64,000 nt of DNA, from contig QWII01000009.1 of the NCBI GenBank assembly GCA_021405325.1, positions 1-64,000 on the forward strand, written 5' to 3'. The stretch is from Caldilinea sp. CFX5. Its GTDB lineage: Bacteria > Chloroflexota > Anaerolineae > Caldilineales > Caldilineaceae. The number at the start of each line of letters is the position of its first letter. Position 1 is the first letter of the stretch. Made by a program: the position numbers and the translations under genes. Shown piece after piece: positions 10,272 through 20,441 of the stretch. Below the pieces are notes generated by a model. It did no database searches. It was given only the letters and a program-made list of their open reading frames with translations, and was not told the DNA's origin.

Positions 10272-12916
10272 GCGCACAACAGACAAAAACACCCTGGTGG
10301 GTCGCGCTCGGACTGGTGCTGGTGATGCTGGTCAACCTGGGCGGCAATCTCTACTGGGTTGACCAGAATGTCGTCCAAATCGGGCGCGATGCCAGTGGTC
10401 ATCTGGAGCGCACGGCGCAAATCGCCACGTTGCTGGAACAGATCACCCCACAGACGCTCTTTCAGGCATTGATTTTTACGGATTATCGACCACCGGCGCT
10501 CTACCTGGCGGCGCAGCCGTTCTACGCACTGCTGGGGCGTACAATGGACAGCGCGCAATTGACCAATGTGGTCTTGATGACGGCGATATTGGTGTTGACC
10601 TATCTGCTGGCCGTCCAGGTGGTCAGTCCGGTAGTGGCGCTGCTGGCGACGGCGGTGACGGCTTTTCTGCCCATTCTGATGGGGATGTCGCGGCTCTATT
10701 ATACCGAAAATTTTCTTACGACAGTGCTGCTGCTCAACTTGCTGGCGTTGATGAAAAGTGATGGCTTTCAGCGGCGGGGCTGGGCATTGCTTTGGGGGAT
10801 CATGTTGGGGCTGGCGCTGCTGGTGAAATGGACGGCGCCGATTTATATTGTGTTGCCGACGTTGTTTGTGTTGCGGGACACGCTGCGTACAGTGGCGGTA
10901 AAGGCGAAGGCAGTCTGGAGTGCGGCGAGACGCGGCGGGGTCGCCAGCGTGCCAGGCACTGGCCAGCAAATCGCAGGTCATAGGGAGCAGCAGTTGGCCA
11001 GTGCCTGGCACGCTGGCTGGTCTCAACGATTGCTGGCGGTGGCCGGTGGGATAATCATTGCGGCCCTGGTTTATCTACCCAACCGAGCGACCATGCAAGA
11101 ATTTCTATTGGGTGATTGGATTGTGGTTGGTTGGGTTATTTTATGGACCTGCTTTTTCTATAGCTATACACGACAGCGGACAGCGATCAACAACCTGCTG
11201 ACGGCGATCTGGCTTGGGGTGGCATTAGCGAGCTTTTGGTATTTGCCACGCATTGATTTCCTAACCCGTTTGAACGATGTCGCCTTTGGCACGGATCGGG
11301 GTACACAGGAAGCGTTTGATCTCTGGCGGCTGACCAACTATACGCGTTACTTTCTCTATTTGGGACGTGAACATTTGGGGGTATTGCCGGCGCTTTTGAT
11401 TTTACCGGCCGGGCTGCTCCCCTGGCGCGGACGGGCGCGTGAATGGCGCAAGGCGCGCACCGGCATTGTACTGCTCTGGAGCATATTGCTTTCCACCTAT
11501 CTCTTCTTAACGCCGCTGGCCCAGGCCACGGAACGGAATCTAACGCCGATTTTGCCCGTTTTGGCAATTCTGCTGGCAGATGCGCTACGGGATTATCCCC
11601 GGTGGTTGGGGATGACTTTTGGTATGGCTTGGGTAGGGGTGCTGGCGTTGCAATTTGGCCTTTACACCTTTGATGCGGCGCGGCCTTTTCAGCAAAATAC
11701 AGCGGCGCTCTGGGCGAAGAGTGAATATCTGGTGCAGCCGGCCAGCGGCGTGACCGATCCGGGGTATGCCATTGCGCCGGATGTTTTTGCCACGGTCCTT
11801 ACCAATTCGCTATATCGTAGTAAAGACTTTCGTCTTTCGGCAGGCCAGAAGACTGAAGTCTTTACTACCGAGCAAACGCCGGGTGGGAAGCTGGTGACGC
11901 TGGGCATGTTGATCGACAGTTGGGAGATCCATCGCGGTTCATTCCGCTACCTGATTGCGGAGCAGCGGTTGCCCATTGAGTTGATGGCGCTAACCGAGGC
12001 GAGCAGCCGGGGATGGAGCGAACTACTGCAAAACCAGTGGGTGCTGCTCAAAGAAGGTGATAACAGTCAAGTGGCCGCGCTGGGGCAAGCGCTGTTACAA
12101 CGCATCCACAACGGCGATCCGCTCTTTACCCAGCTCTATCAGGAAGTGAAACGTTACCCTTTGCCCAGTGGCGAGACGGCCGTTCTCTATTATCGCCCCG
12201 TCGGTTCACCCCGCCCGCAAGATTTTCCTGTCCTTTTGATCGAGACGGCGAAGATTGCTGATGCGCTCAATGCCTGGTGGCAACCGGGCGCCACGCTCTT
12301 CTTTTCTGATGCCGATGTCGCCACTTGGGTGGGGATTCACGATCTGGTTGCTGATCGCATCCTGATTCCCCAGATGCCTGGTGATAGCGCCGAAAGTTTG
12401 CTGGCGCCGGCGACGGGTATGATCTTTGCTGTGACCCGTTACGACACGCAACAAGTGCATGATTATCTGAGCGCAACCAGTGACTACGTTCAGGGAACCG
12501 GCGATGGCGAATTTAAGCTGGCGATCTTCTGGCGGGGGACGGAAGCGTTGACCGCAATACCCGTGGCGGCGGATTGGGGCGATGGGCAAATTACGGAGCT
12601 GCGCACCCTCGCGCCGGCGCTGGTCGGGTCGGTGCTACCGGTAGAGATGACGGCAACTGGACAGACAGATGGTGCGCGCAAAGTGTCGGTGCGGTTGGTG
12701 GATGAGGGTGGCAATGTAGTCGCACAGGCCGATACAGCGTTCACTGACCGGATGCGGGTGATGCTCTTTGCGCCACAGGCCAAGACACCCGGCGCCTATA
12801 CAATTGCCGCCATTCTCTATGACCCCAATACCTTGCAGCCGTTTCCGGATCGTCAGCAGCGGGAGTTAGTTCCGTTGACGACGATCCCAATGCAGGCAAG
12901 GAGCGAGAGTCGCTAA
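10268..12916 (+). CDS. GT39-like membrane glycosyltransferase 2, with two in-frame palindromic insertions
   Basis: An 882-residue polytopic protein whose ATG overlaps the previous stop. The first outside loop has QIGRDASGHLER with D41 and H45, an acidic/His variant of the GT-C motif. Later come RPPALYLAAQPFYALLGR and the loop MSRLYYTENFLTT, common in PMT-like enzymes. About ten or more helices are followed by a soluble part and a C-terminal beta domain (VKMTATGQ-like region through TPGAYTIAAILYD). Two palindromic elements lie inside the frame. Residues about 226-250 are encoded by one with perfect 22-nt arms, and residues about 517-534 by another; neither breaks the frame. An upstream TTG at 10253 is less likely. 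The stop overlaps the next start (TAATG), which supports translational coupling. Confidence 0.8.
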   Translation: MSAQQTKTPWWVALGLVLVMLVNLGGNLYWVDQNVVQIGRDASGHLERTAQIATLLEQITPQTLFQALIFTDYRPPALYLAAQPFYALLGRTMDSAQLTNVVLMTAILVLTYLLAVQVVSPVVALLATAVTAFLPILMGMSRLYYTENFLTTVLLLNLLALMKSDGFQRRGWALLWGIMLGLALLVKWTAPIYIVLPTLFVLRDTLRTVAVKAKAVWSAARRGGVASVPGTGQQIAGHREQQLASAWHAGWSQRLLAVAGGIIIAALVYLPNRATMQEFLLGDWIVVGWVILWTCFFYSYTRQRTAINNLLTAIWLGVALASFWYLPRIDFLTRLNDVAFGTDRGTQEAFDLWRLTNYTRYFLYLGREHLGVLPALLILPAGLLPWRGRAREWRKARTGIVLLWSILLSTYLFLTPLAQATERNLTPILPVLAILLADALRDYPRWLGMTFGMAWVGVLALQFGLYTFDAARPFQQNTAALWAKSEYLVQPASGVTDPGYAIAPDVFATVLTNSLYRSKDFRLSAGQKTEVFTTEQTPGGKLVTLGMLIDSWEIHRGSFRYLIAEQRLPIELMALTEASSRGWSELLQNQWVLLKEGDNSQVAALGQALLQRIHNGDPLFTQLYQEVKRYPLPSGETAVLYYRPVGSPRPQDFPVLLIETAKIADALNAWWQPGATLFFSDADVATWVGIHDLVADRILIPQMPGDSAESLLAPATGMIFAVTRYDTQQVHDYLSATSDYVQGTGDGEFKLAIFWRGTEALTAIPVAADWGDGQITELRTLAPALVGSVLPVEMTATGQTDGARKVSVRLVDEGGNVVAQADTAFTDRMRVMLFAPQAKTPGAYTIAAILYDPNTLQPFPDRQQRELVPLTTIPMQARSESR
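10944..11016. repeat. Palindromic element inside glycosyltransferase 2 (element P1)
   Basis: Perfect 22-nt inverted arms at 10944-10965 and 10995-11016 (core GTGCCAGGCACTGG) are separated by 29 nt. The element is translated in frame into a polar stretch between a Lys/Arg-rich loop and the next membrane helix, and the frame stays open across it. Confidence 0.9.
11817..11868. repeat. Palindromic element inside glycosyltransferase 2 (element P2)
   Basis: Arms of about 20 nt (GTAGTAAAGACTT on the left, AAGTCTTTACTAC on the right) have two mismatches. They lie in frame in the soluble region after the membrane helices and encode a charged stretch of about 18 residues. Confidence 0.8.
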
Positions 12917-15072
12917 TGAAATGGCGCACGTTTTGGGTTGGGATTGGGTCAACGCTCTTTTTGCTCGCAATTTTGCTCTTGTTGGTTGGGGTGAATATGC
13001 GGCGGGGTCTCAACCATGATGAATATCAATTTGTCGCCAGCGGACAACTGATCGCAACGACGGGTTTGCTGCCCTACCAGGACTTTCCCTACTTTCATGT
13101 CCCCGGCTTGAGTTTGATCTACGCCATCCTCTTTCAGTTTAGTTCACAGTTGCTCCTGTCGGCGCGGCTCTTTTCAGTTGTCTGTGGGTGGCTGTTGGTG
13201 GCGCTGCTGTGGGTGATGACGGTTGTGGAGTTGCGGCGGGAACGACCTGCGATCAGAATCGGTGCGGCGGTTGGGTTGGCGCTGTTGCTGATTGGGTCGC
13301 CGCTGTTTATTTATACGAGCGGACGGGCCTGGAATCATGACCTGCCGATGTTGTTGACGGTGGGGGCGTTTTGGTTGGTGGGCCGGCGGGTTGGCGGCGG
13401 TGAAGAAGGGCAGCAGGTTGACGCCGCCAATGAAATGCGGCGGGTTGACGCCGCCGCATCGCCTGGGGTTTATAACCCCAGGCTAATAGCCAAAACCCGC
13501 TCAAGCGGGTTGCGGGTGGCTGGCGTCGATCTTGAACCAACGATGATCGGTGCCGGCATTTTGATTGGATTGGCGGCGGCGACAAGGTTGTCGTTTGCGT
13601 TTGCCTTCATTGCGTTCATCATGGCGCTGATGGTACGACCAGCGGACGATTGGTCCGTACGGCGGCAAAACGTGTTCAACTTTGCGCTGGGCGGGGTGTT
13701 GGGCGGATTGCCGGCGCTCTTCTTTTTGTTCTGGTCGCCACAGCCGTTTCTCTTTGGCAACCTGACCTATATCGGGCTGAATACGCAATACTATCAGAGT
13801 TTACCGACGCCGCCGATGTCGATGACCTGGTCGGGAAAGTTGACCTTTCTCGGCAGCTTATTGGGGCGGGAGCCGGCAAATCTCCTACCGATTCTCTGTC
13901 TAATGGTGGGGGCGCTTTGGTGCTGGCGTTCAAAACGGCCCTCTTTTGTAACAGCTAACCCCTCCCTACCTAGAGTGGGGAAGGGACAACGGCTCCTCCC
14001 CCAGTCTGGGGGAGGTTGGGAGGGGGTGGCTTGGCATTGGCAGCTTTGGGGACTTTTGGCCGTAGGTATGGCGGGCAGCGCGCTGGTGGCAACACCGTCG
14101 CAGACCCAATATTTTTATCCACTCTGGCCGCTGTCGATCCTGGGTCTTGTTCTCTTGTTGGGTCATGTTAGTCGGCGCACTGGTTTTCAACAAGCGTTTC
14201 CGCTGTCGATCCTGCTACTCCTGGCGGCAGGTGTGACAGCGCTCTTGTTGAGCCGTTCACCCTATTGGGCAGGGCTGGAGATTGTCTTTTCGCCGCGTGA
14301 ATGGTATCCTACTAAACTCCATGCGCGTGGGCAGTGGCTGCGCACCCTGGTCAATGCCGGCGGTAGTCAGTCGGGAGTCGTGTTGACGGTGGCGCCGATC
14401 ATGCCGATGGAAGGGGGCGCTGCCATCTACCCGGAACTGGCGACCGGCCCCTTTGCCTGGCGGGTGGCGCCCTTGCTGGCCGCTGAGACCCGCCGCCGCT
14501 ATCATCTCCTGACCCCAGACGAACTGAAAGCGCAACTGACGGTGACGCCACCGCGGGCGCTGCTGGTCGGCTTGGAGAATGATGATGTCGAGTTGGAGCA
14601 AAGCCTGCTCGCCTGGGCGCAGCCGCAGGGTTACGTACCGATTGCCATGCCCGATGAGGGAACGCTTTGGGTCTCGCCAATGGCTGAGTGGGGCGGGGCG
14701 ATTCGGCTGGGCGCGCATACCTTGCCGCCGGCGTTGCGACCGGGGGAAGAGAGGCAGGTGGTTTTCTACTTGCAGAATAGCCAGCCGTTACCCGTGAATC
14801 TCAATATCCTGGTACGGCTGGTTAGCGCCGATGGACAGGAGTATTGGCGCGCCGAAGGCTGGCCGTGGGGATCAGCGACCTCCAACTGGCAGATTGGCGA
14901 GGTCTGGCCGGATGGCCACCCGTTGATGGCGCCAGTGAATACGCCGCCTGGTTGTTATCAGGTTGAAATGAGTTTTTACAATCCGGAGAATTTTGCGCCG
15001 CTAGGCGACACCGTTACGGTCGGTCAGTTGTGGATAGGTGATGATCGCACTTCAGATGGCGCCTGTCCATAA
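12916..15072 (+). CDS. GT39-like membrane glycosyltransferase 3, with two in-frame palindromic insertions
   Basis: A 718-residue polytopic protein whose ATG overlaps the previous stop. After the first helix it has the loop GLNHDEYQFVASGQ (D35, E36), the likely catalytic acidic pair, followed by LPYQDFPYFHVPGLSLIY. Two loops are extended by repeat-derived sequence: residues about 174-199 (palindromes at 13435-13511) and about 348-371 (13957-14027). Both loops lie between predicted membrane helices. The C-terminus is one beta domain (VNLNILVRLVSADGQ through PPGCYQVEMSFYNPENF) that closely resembles part of glycosyltransferase 6. The donor is probably a polyprenyl-linked sugar and the acceptor is unknown. 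After the stop there are 151 bp before the next gene. Confidence 0.82.
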   Translation: MKWRTFWVGIGSTLFLLAILLLLVGVNMRRGLNHDEYQFVASGQLIATTGLLPYQDFPYFHVPGLSLIYAILFQFSSQLLLSARLFSVVCGWLLVALLWVMTVVELRRERPAIRIGAAVGLALLLIGSPLFIYTSGRAWNHDLPMLLTVGAFWLVGRRVGGGEEGQQVDAANEMRRVDAAASPGVYNPRLIAKTRSSGLRVAGVDLEPTMIGAGILIGLAAATRLSFAFAFIAFIMALMVRPADDWSVRRQNVFNFALGGVLGGLPALFFLFWSPQPFLFGNLTYIGLNTQYYQSLPTPPMSMTWSGKLTFLGSLLGREPANLLPILCLMVGALWCWRSKRPSFVTANPSLPRVGKGQRLLPQSGGGWEGVAWHWQLWGLLAVGMAGSALVATPSQTQYFYPLWPLSILGLVLLLGHVSRRTGFQQAFPLSILLLLAAGVTALLLSRSPYWAGLEIVFSPREWYPTKLHARGQWLRTLVNAGGSQSGVVLTVAPIMPMEGGAAIYPELATGPFAWRVAPLLAAETRRRYHLLTPDELKAQLTVTPPRALLVGLENDDVELEQSLLAWAQPQGYVPIAMPDEGTLWVSPMAEWGGAIRLGAHTLPPALRPGEERQVVFYLQNSQPLPVNLNILVRLVSADGQEYWRAEGWPWGSATSNWQIGEVWPDGHPLMAPVNTPPGCYQVEMSFYNPENFAPLGDTVTVGQLWIGDDRTSDGACP
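13435..13511. repeat. Composite palindromic element inside glycosyltransferase 3 (element P3)
   Basis: Three consecutive hairpins: ATGCGGCGG/CCGCCGCAT (13435-13459), GCCTGGGGTT/AACCCCAGGC (13461-13483) and AACCCGCT/AGCGGGTT (13494-13511). The unit GGTTGACGCCGCC before and within it is also duplicated. The whole element reads through in frame. Confidence 0.9.
13957..14027. repeat. Nested palindromic element inside glycosyltransferase 3 (element P4)
   Basis: An outer arm AACCCCTCCCTACC (13957-13970) pairs with GGTTGGGAGGGGGT (14014-14027). A perfect inner hairpin CTCCCCCA/TGGGGGAG lies at 13996-14014. It is translated in frame as a Gly/Pro-rich loop between two membrane helices. Confidence 0.85.
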
Positions 15073-15136
15073 GTTATAAGAAATAATGTAACTACTAACC
15101 CCCTCCTAACCTCCCCCTGATAATAATAACCATTCC

Positions 15137-15203
15137 GTGTTCCTTCGATCTGTGTTTAGTCTTTTGAAGTTGCCCAAAGACTAAACACAGATCGAAGGAA
15201 CAC
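15137..15203. repeat. Perfect 28-nt inverted repeat between glycosyltransferases 3 and 4
   Basis: Arms at 15137-15164 and 15176-15203 are exactly complementary over 28 nt with an 11-nt spacer. It lies in the only sizeable gap of the first half of the cluster, about 20 nt before the next ATG. It could end or pause transcription, or it could be a miniature mobile element. Confidence 0.9.
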
Positions 15204-15223
15204 AGAATTGACTTTAGATCTAA

Positions 15224-17797
15224 ATGGGGAAAAATCGTTTCCAATCGTCAAAATTAGAGCAGTGGATGCTACTAGGCTGGGGCGTGGCGCTGGTGGCGCA
15301 TCTGTTGCTCTTCAGCCCGGTTCCTTTGCTCTGGCGCACTGCCGCGGCGACCATCATTCTGGCCTTTACGCCGGGACTTTTTCTGGTCTTATGGGTAATG
15401 GGCCGTGATAAGCTCCTGACTGCCGGCGAGATTTTGCTCTATGGCTGGACAGCCGGTTATGCCCTTTGGATTTGGGGCATCCTTTTTTTGAGCTATCTCC
15501 CCGGCGGACTATCTCAGTTCGGGGTTTTGTTAGCTTTTGATCTCCTGGCGCTGCTCTTTTGTGGACTAGCGCTCTACAAAACGAACCGTGGGGAGATGGC
15601 GGAACCTAACCAGCCGACGGTGGGAACCACCTTCTGGTTGGGCTTGCTCGTCCTGCTGGCGGTGGCGATCTTTTTGCGCTTTACCAACCTCAACTACGCC
15701 GAGTTTCAGGGGGATGAAGCCAAAGTGATGTTGCCGGCGGCGGCGTTGCTCCAGGGACAGGAAGAGGTACTCCTTACCTATCGCAAAGGGCCGACTGAAA
15801 TTGTGATTCCGGCAGGGCAGTTGGCGCTGGTGGGCGAGATTGATGAAGGGGCGGCGCGGGCGCCCTTTACTTTTGGCAACATCCTCTGTCTGCTGGCAGT
15901 CTTTGGTTTGGGGTGGCGTTTATTTGGCGGCGGACTAGGCGCGTTAGCAGGCTGGCTGGCCGCCATGTTGTTGGCGCTGGACGGCTACTTTATCGGCTTG
16001 ACGCGCATTGTGCAATACCAGAGCCTGATCTTCCTCATGGGCGTCTTTACGCTCTACCCGTTGGTCAGCCTGTGCTTTGGCAAAGTTGACCCGCCGGCAA
16101 TCCGGGTGCGCTTGCCGGGCTACCTGCTGTTGACGGCGCTCTTTGCCGCCACCAGCGCCGTCACGCACTATGAAGGGTTTCTTGTTTGGTTGCCGGCGCT
16201 CTATCTCTGCTGGTTGCTCTGGCGACAACCAGCAGTACGCCGGAGTTTGCTCATGGCTTTGCTCCCGGCGCTGTTGCTTGGCGGCCTCTTGCTGGCGGCG
16301 TTTTACTTGCCCTTCCTTCGTCACCCGGCCTTTGCCAGCACGGTGGAGCGCTACTCCTCAGATGTCGTCGGCCAGGGGGTGCTGCTGTACAACCGGCTGG
16401 GCGCTTTTGCCGCGAAGGGGGTGCTTTATAACACGCCCGTTGCTTTTGGTCTAACATTGGCCGGCCTCTTTGGGGGCGTCCTTTGGCTATGGGCGCGGGG
16501 ACAGGGGCGGTGCTACCGAGTGGGCTTGGTGGTGAGTGGTCTCTGTATGGCGGCGGCCATTGCGGTCGCCAATCGGACTGAGATGAGTGAGGGGGCGGCG
16601 CTTGTTCTGTTCTGTATAGTCGGGTTGGTGCTCTTGCCGCCGCTTGTCCTGCCGACGGTGACAACAGCCGAGCGGTTGCTCTGGTGGTGGTTGAGTCTGC
16701 CGTTGTTGATTGCCGCCTTTTTGTTGGAAGACCCGAATACGCACTTTTACATTTTTTATACCCCCTGGATGTTGCTCTGTGGCTGGGTCTTCGCCAACCT
16801 CTGGCAACGGTGGCGGGACCAGTGGGGCGTTATTCCGGCCCGGTTCGTTGGAGTGGGGCTTTGCCTGCTCTTTATGACGCTCTTTGGCGGCTATGCTTAC
16901 CTCTTTTTTGTCTATGCACCGGCCGAGGTGGTGCGTCACTGGCGCGACCAGACCATTTTGCCCAAATGGTTGATGTGGCAGACGCCGCAAGATCATTCGC
17001 TCTTTGGGATGCCGCACTATAGCGGCTGGGAGGTGGTCAACCAACTCTATGCCAATGACGCGCTAGAGGGCAGTTATCTATCGAATGTGCGCCACTGGAT
17101 TCCAGAGTGGTATATTCGTAATGCCATTTATTGCGAAAACAATCCCGATGTGGTGCTGATCGAACGGTTGGAACGGCTGGAAGAACAGGCTGAATTGCAC
17201 GAATTGATGGGTGACGCCTACAGCTTGTGGGGCGTTATCTATGCCTATGATGAACCACGGCTGGAAATTTATCGCCGTGCGCCGGCACCGCCAGAAGTGG
17301 TGCAACTGACAGCGCCAATGTCAGTCACAATGCCGTATACCATACCCTTCGAGATTGCGTCCGCCGAGTTACCGCCGCCGACGACACCAGTCAACTATCG
17401 CTTTGGCGATCAACTGGCGTTAATCGGCTATCGGTTGCCGACAACAACAGTACGTGTTGGGGAACGATTGCCGCTGGTGCTGGTCTGGCAGGGACTGCCG
17501 GCGTTGAGCCGGGACTATACGCTCTTTGCCCAACTTCTGGATGCAAACCAGCGGAAGATTGGGCAACTGGACACGGCGCTCAGTTGTAACGCCGGCCCGA
17601 CGAGTGAATGGCAGGTTGGCGAAACGATGCCCGGTTATTATCAGATCCCCATTTTTCCAGGGGAAAGCCCTGGCGTCTATGGGTTGGTGATCGGGTTGTA
17701 TGACAGTCAGTCGATTGAACGCTTACCGCTTTACGCGGCCACGGGAGAGGTGCTGGGTGATGCCCTCCCGCTGGCGCAGATTACTGTAGAACCATAA
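15224..17797 (+). CDS. GT39-like membrane glycosyltransferase 4, N-terminally extended
   Basis: An 857-residue polytopic protein. Unlike glycosyltransferases 1-3 it has about 150 residues with four or five extra helices before the catalytic loop AEFQGDEAKVML (D164, E165). The loop is followed by GPTEIVIPAGQLAL and a helix-loop with DGYFIGLTRIVQYQS. Its neighbour at 17800 has the same layout and near-identical motifs, so the two arose by tandem duplication. The C-terminus is one beta domain (RDYTLFAQLLDAN through PGVYGLVIGLYD). No strong ribosome-binding site precedes the ATG, which lies just after the inverted repeat at 15137-15203. Substrate unknown. Confidence 0.83.
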   Translation: MGKNRFQSSKLEQWMLLGWGVALVAHLLLFSPVPLLWRTAAATIILAFTPGLFLVLWVMGRDKLLTAGEILLYGWTAGYALWIWGILFLSYLPGGLSQFGVLLAFDLLALLFCGLALYKTNRGEMAEPNQPTVGTTFWLGLLVLLAVAIFLRFTNLNYAEFQGDEAKVMLPAAALLQGQEEVLLTYRKGPTEIVIPAGQLALVGEIDEGAARAPFTFGNILCLLAVFGLGWRLFGGGLGALAGWLAAMLLALDGYFIGLTRIVQYQSLIFLMGVFTLYPLVSLCFGKVDPPAIRVRLPGYLLLTALFAATSAVTHYEGFLVWLPALYLCWLLWRQPAVRRSLLMALLPALLLGGLLLAAFYLPFLRHPAFASTVERYSSDVVGQGVLLYNRLGAFAAKGVLYNTPVAFGLTLAGLFGGVLWLWARGQGRCYRVGLVVSGLCMAAAIAVANRTEMSEGAALVLFCIVGLVLLPPLVLPTVTTAERLLWWWLSLPLLIAAFLLEDPNTHFYIFYTPWMLLCGWVFANLWQRWRDQWGVIPARFVGVGLCLLFMTLFGGYAYLFFVYAPAEVVRHWRDQTILPKWLMWQTPQDHSLFGMPHYSGWEVVNQLYANDALEGSYLSNVRHWIPEWYIRNAIYCENNPDVVLIERLERLEEQAELHELMGDAYSLWGVIYAYDEPRLEIYRRAPAPPEVVQLTAPMSVTMPYTIPFEIASAELPPPTTPVNYRFGDQLALIGYRLPTTTVRVGERLPLVLVWQGLPALSRDYTLFAQLLDANQRKIGQLDTALSCNAGPTSEWQVGETMPGYYQIPIFPGESPGVYGLVIGLYDSQSIERLPLYAATGEVLGDALPLAQITVEP

Positions 17798-17799
17798 CT

Positions 17800-20424
17800 A
17801 TGCTTCAACGAAAGTCGCTTCTGGCCCTGCTGGCCTTGCTGGTGGTGGCCCATCTCATGGTCTTCCTCGCTCTGCCGTTTCCGCTGCAAGCGGTGGGCGT
17901 TTTGCTCCTGACGGCTCTGCTGCCCGGTCTGCTTTGGGTGGACTTGTTGGTAGGACGTAGCAGCCGGCCACCGACAAACTTCGAGTATCTGCTCTATGCC
18001 ATCGGCGTCGGCTATAGCAACATGGTCATCCTCATGTTGCTGGTGCAAGCGCTGCCGGGGCCAGTTGCATCATGGCAGACCTTACTGGCTTTTGATGGAG
18101 TAACCGGGTTGCTCTGGCTTTGGCTCTTCTGGCGCTCCGGCAAAGTCCAGGTGGGAGCAGAGTCGGTAACCCTAGCAGATGATCTTTTGCTGGCGCCGGC
18201 GGCAATGGTGAATAAAGGGCAGGCTCAGCGCGGCTGGCTCATCGCCGGGGGGGTGGCCTTGTTGCTGATTGGCGGCTTTTTCCGCGTGAGCAATCTAGGT
18301 TATGCCGAATTTCAGGGCGATGAAGCACGAGCGGCATTGCGCGCCGCCGCCATCATTCAGGGCTATGATGATGTCCTCTTCATCCACAAAAAAGGCCCGA
18401 CTGAAATTTTGCTGCCGACCGTGATCTATTCCCTGACCGGCCATCTGAACGAAACGACGGCGCGTTTGCCCTTTGCCCTGGCGAATCTGGCGGCGCTGTT
18501 TGCCATCTGGCTCCTGGGCTGGCGACTGTTCAGCCCATTGGCGGGGTGGGCGGCAGCATTTCTATTGGCCTTTGACGGCTACTTTATCGGCTTTTCGCAC
18601 ATTGTCCAGTATCAGAGCATTGTCATTCTCGTTTCGGCGCTGGTGGTGTTGATCGCCTACCGGCTCTTACGGCAACCGGAGGCATTGGCGCGCTATCTGT
18701 TGCTGGCGGCCATTCTGTTGGCGACCGGGTTGCTTTCACACTATGAAGCGGCGCAGGCTGTAGTGCCGGTCGGTTTTCTTTTGTTGGCGCTACTCTGGCA
18801 ACAGCCAAGACAGTGGCTACGCTTCGTTGGTGCGGCGCTACCAGCAGTGATTGTCGGCGGGATCTTACTGGCGATTTTCTATGTGCCATTTGTGTTGCAC
18901 CCGAACTTTCAGGCGACCTACACCTATCTGGTTGACCGGCGGGTCGGCGGCGCTTTTCCCTATAACAATTTGGCCGACTTTTTCTTGCGCAGCGCGGTCT
19001 ATAACAGCACCTATTATGTCCTGCTTATGATTGGGCTGGCGGTTGTGGCATTGCTGTGGGCCTATCAACGCTATTTACCAAGAGTTTGGCGTTATGTTGC
19101 CAGCGGTCTGGTACTGGTGATCATTGCATTGGCCTTTTGGCGCGCCGATGGCTTGACCGTTGGCGGGACCGATCTGATGGTCGTGCCCTTTGTGCTGGCG
19201 TTGCTACTGGTCTGGTTGCTGCCCCGTTTACCGGTGGAAGAGCGACTCTTATGGCTCTGGTTTGGCGCGCCGTTGCTGGTAGCTTTCTTCTTTACCGAAA
19301 AGCCGCGTACCCATATTTACATCTTCTTCACGGCCTGGGCGTTACTGGTCGGCATGATGGTTGCGCAGGGCTGGCAGAGTCTCCGGCGGCGCACCGGCGC
19401 GACTGTTGCCATCGGCGCCGGATTGGCCGCAGCCCTGGTCGCGACGGTACTCTTTGGCAACTATGCCTACTGGTACTTTGTCCACGCTCAGGTGGAGGTG
19501 TTGCAGAACTGGCAGACCCAACGCCCCGCCGGTTATTGGGTTCCCTACAACGAACCAGACAACAAAGCAATCTTTGGCTTCCCGCTGGCGAATGGCTGGA
19601 AGGTGGTAGGGACGCTCTATGCCGAAGGGCAGATTGCCGGGGATTACGAGACCAACGAGAAAGAAGCCTGGGTGCCGGCCTGGTATACACGCGGCGAGCG
19701 CCGTTGCCAACGCACCGCTCAGTGGTTTTTCCAGATCGACAATCTCGAACCCTTTGACGAAGGCGACCGCCTTTACATGGAGCATATCCTGCGCCAGGGC
19801 TTTGAGAAGTGGGGCAAGGTGACGATCAATGGCGCCGACCGGATGATGATCTACAAGCGCACTGGTGTCCACCATGACTTTCCAACCCAGTTGCCGACGG
19901 AAACCTTGCCGGTCTATGCGCTGACTGACTATGAGCCGCGCTTTGACCGACTGGCGCAAGCGCACTTTCCCCTGACTTATCCTGAGGTGAATCAACCGAT
20001 TGGCAACCCGCTGCACATCAACCTGGGCAATCAGATCTGGCTGGAAGGCTATGACATTGACTATCCCAAGCCGTTGCGCCCCAATGATGTCATCCACCTG
20101 ACGCTCTATTGGCGGGCGCAACAGGTGATCACGCACTCCTACAAGGTTTTCAACCAATCCTTTTATGGCGACGGCACGATGATCGCCCAGCAGGATGGCT
20201 ACCCGGTCTGCGAGACGCGCGAAACCTGGCGTTGGGACCCCGGCGAGTTGATCACCGACAAATATGAAATCCCGGTCAAAGCCGATGCGCCGGATGGCTT
20301 GTACCCCTTCTATACGGGCCTGTATTTGGAAGGGACGTTGGAACGGTTGCCGGTGCTGGATGAAGCGGGGACTATGACTGGCAATCAGATTCACCTGACC
20401 GATATTCGCGTCGGCGAGGAATGA
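17800..20424 (+). CDS. GT39-like membrane glycosyltransferase 5, paralog of 4
   Basis: An 874-residue protein starting 2 nt after the previous stop. Layout: N-terminal helices, then the catalytic loop YAEFQGDEARAAL (D174, E175), then GPTEILLPTVIYSL, then LAFDGYFIGFSHIVQYQS, all parallel to glycosyltransferase 4. Membrane helices continue to about residue 560. A soluble region follows, with a C-terminal beta domain containing DVIHLTLYWRAQQ, HSYKVFNQSF and DGLYPFYTGLYLEG. The pair probably adds related sugars or acts on related acceptors. The next gene follows after 17 nt. Confidence 0.83.
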   Translation: MLQRKSLLALLALLVVAHLMVFLALPFPLQAVGVLLLTALLPGLLWVDLLVGRSSRPPTNFEYLLYAIGVGYSNMVILMLLVQALPGPVASWQTLLAFDGVTGLLWLWLFWRSGKVQVGAESVTLADDLLLAPAAMVNKGQAQRGWLIAGGVALLLIGGFFRVSNLGYAEFQGDEARAALRAAAIIQGYDDVLFIHKKGPTEILLPTVIYSLTGHLNETTARLPFALANLAALFAIWLLGWRLFSPLAGWAAAFLLAFDGYFIGFSHIVQYQSIVILVSALVVLIAYRLLRQPEALARYLLLAAILLATGLLSHYEAAQAVVPVGFLLLALLWQQPRQWLRFVGAALPAVIVGGILLAIFYVPFVLHPNFQATYTYLVDRRVGGAFPYNNLADFFLRSAVYNSTYYVLLMIGLAVVALLWAYQRYLPRVWRYVASGLVLVIIALAFWRADGLTVGGTDLMVVPFVLALLLVWLLPRLPVEERLLWLWFGAPLLVAFFFTEKPRTHIYIFFTAWALLVGMMVAQGWQSLRRRTGATVAIGAGLAAALVATVLFGNYAYWYFVHAQVEVLQNWQTQRPAGYWVPYNEPDNKAIFGFPLANGWKVVGTLYAEGQIAGDYETNEKEAWVPAWYTRGERRCQRTAQWFFQIDNLEPFDEGDRLYMEHILRQGFEKWGKVTINGADRMMIYKRTGVHHDFPTQLPTETLPVYALTDYEPRFDRLAQAHFPLTYPEVNQPIGNPLHINLGNQIWLEGYDIDYPKPLRPNDVIHLTLYWRAQQVITHSYKVFNQSFYGDGTMIAQQDGYPVCETRETWRWDPGELITDKYEIPVKADAPDGLYPFYTGLYLEGTLERLPVLDEAGTMTGNQIHLTDIRVGEE

Positions 20425-20441
20425 GTAGATAGGTGTAGCGG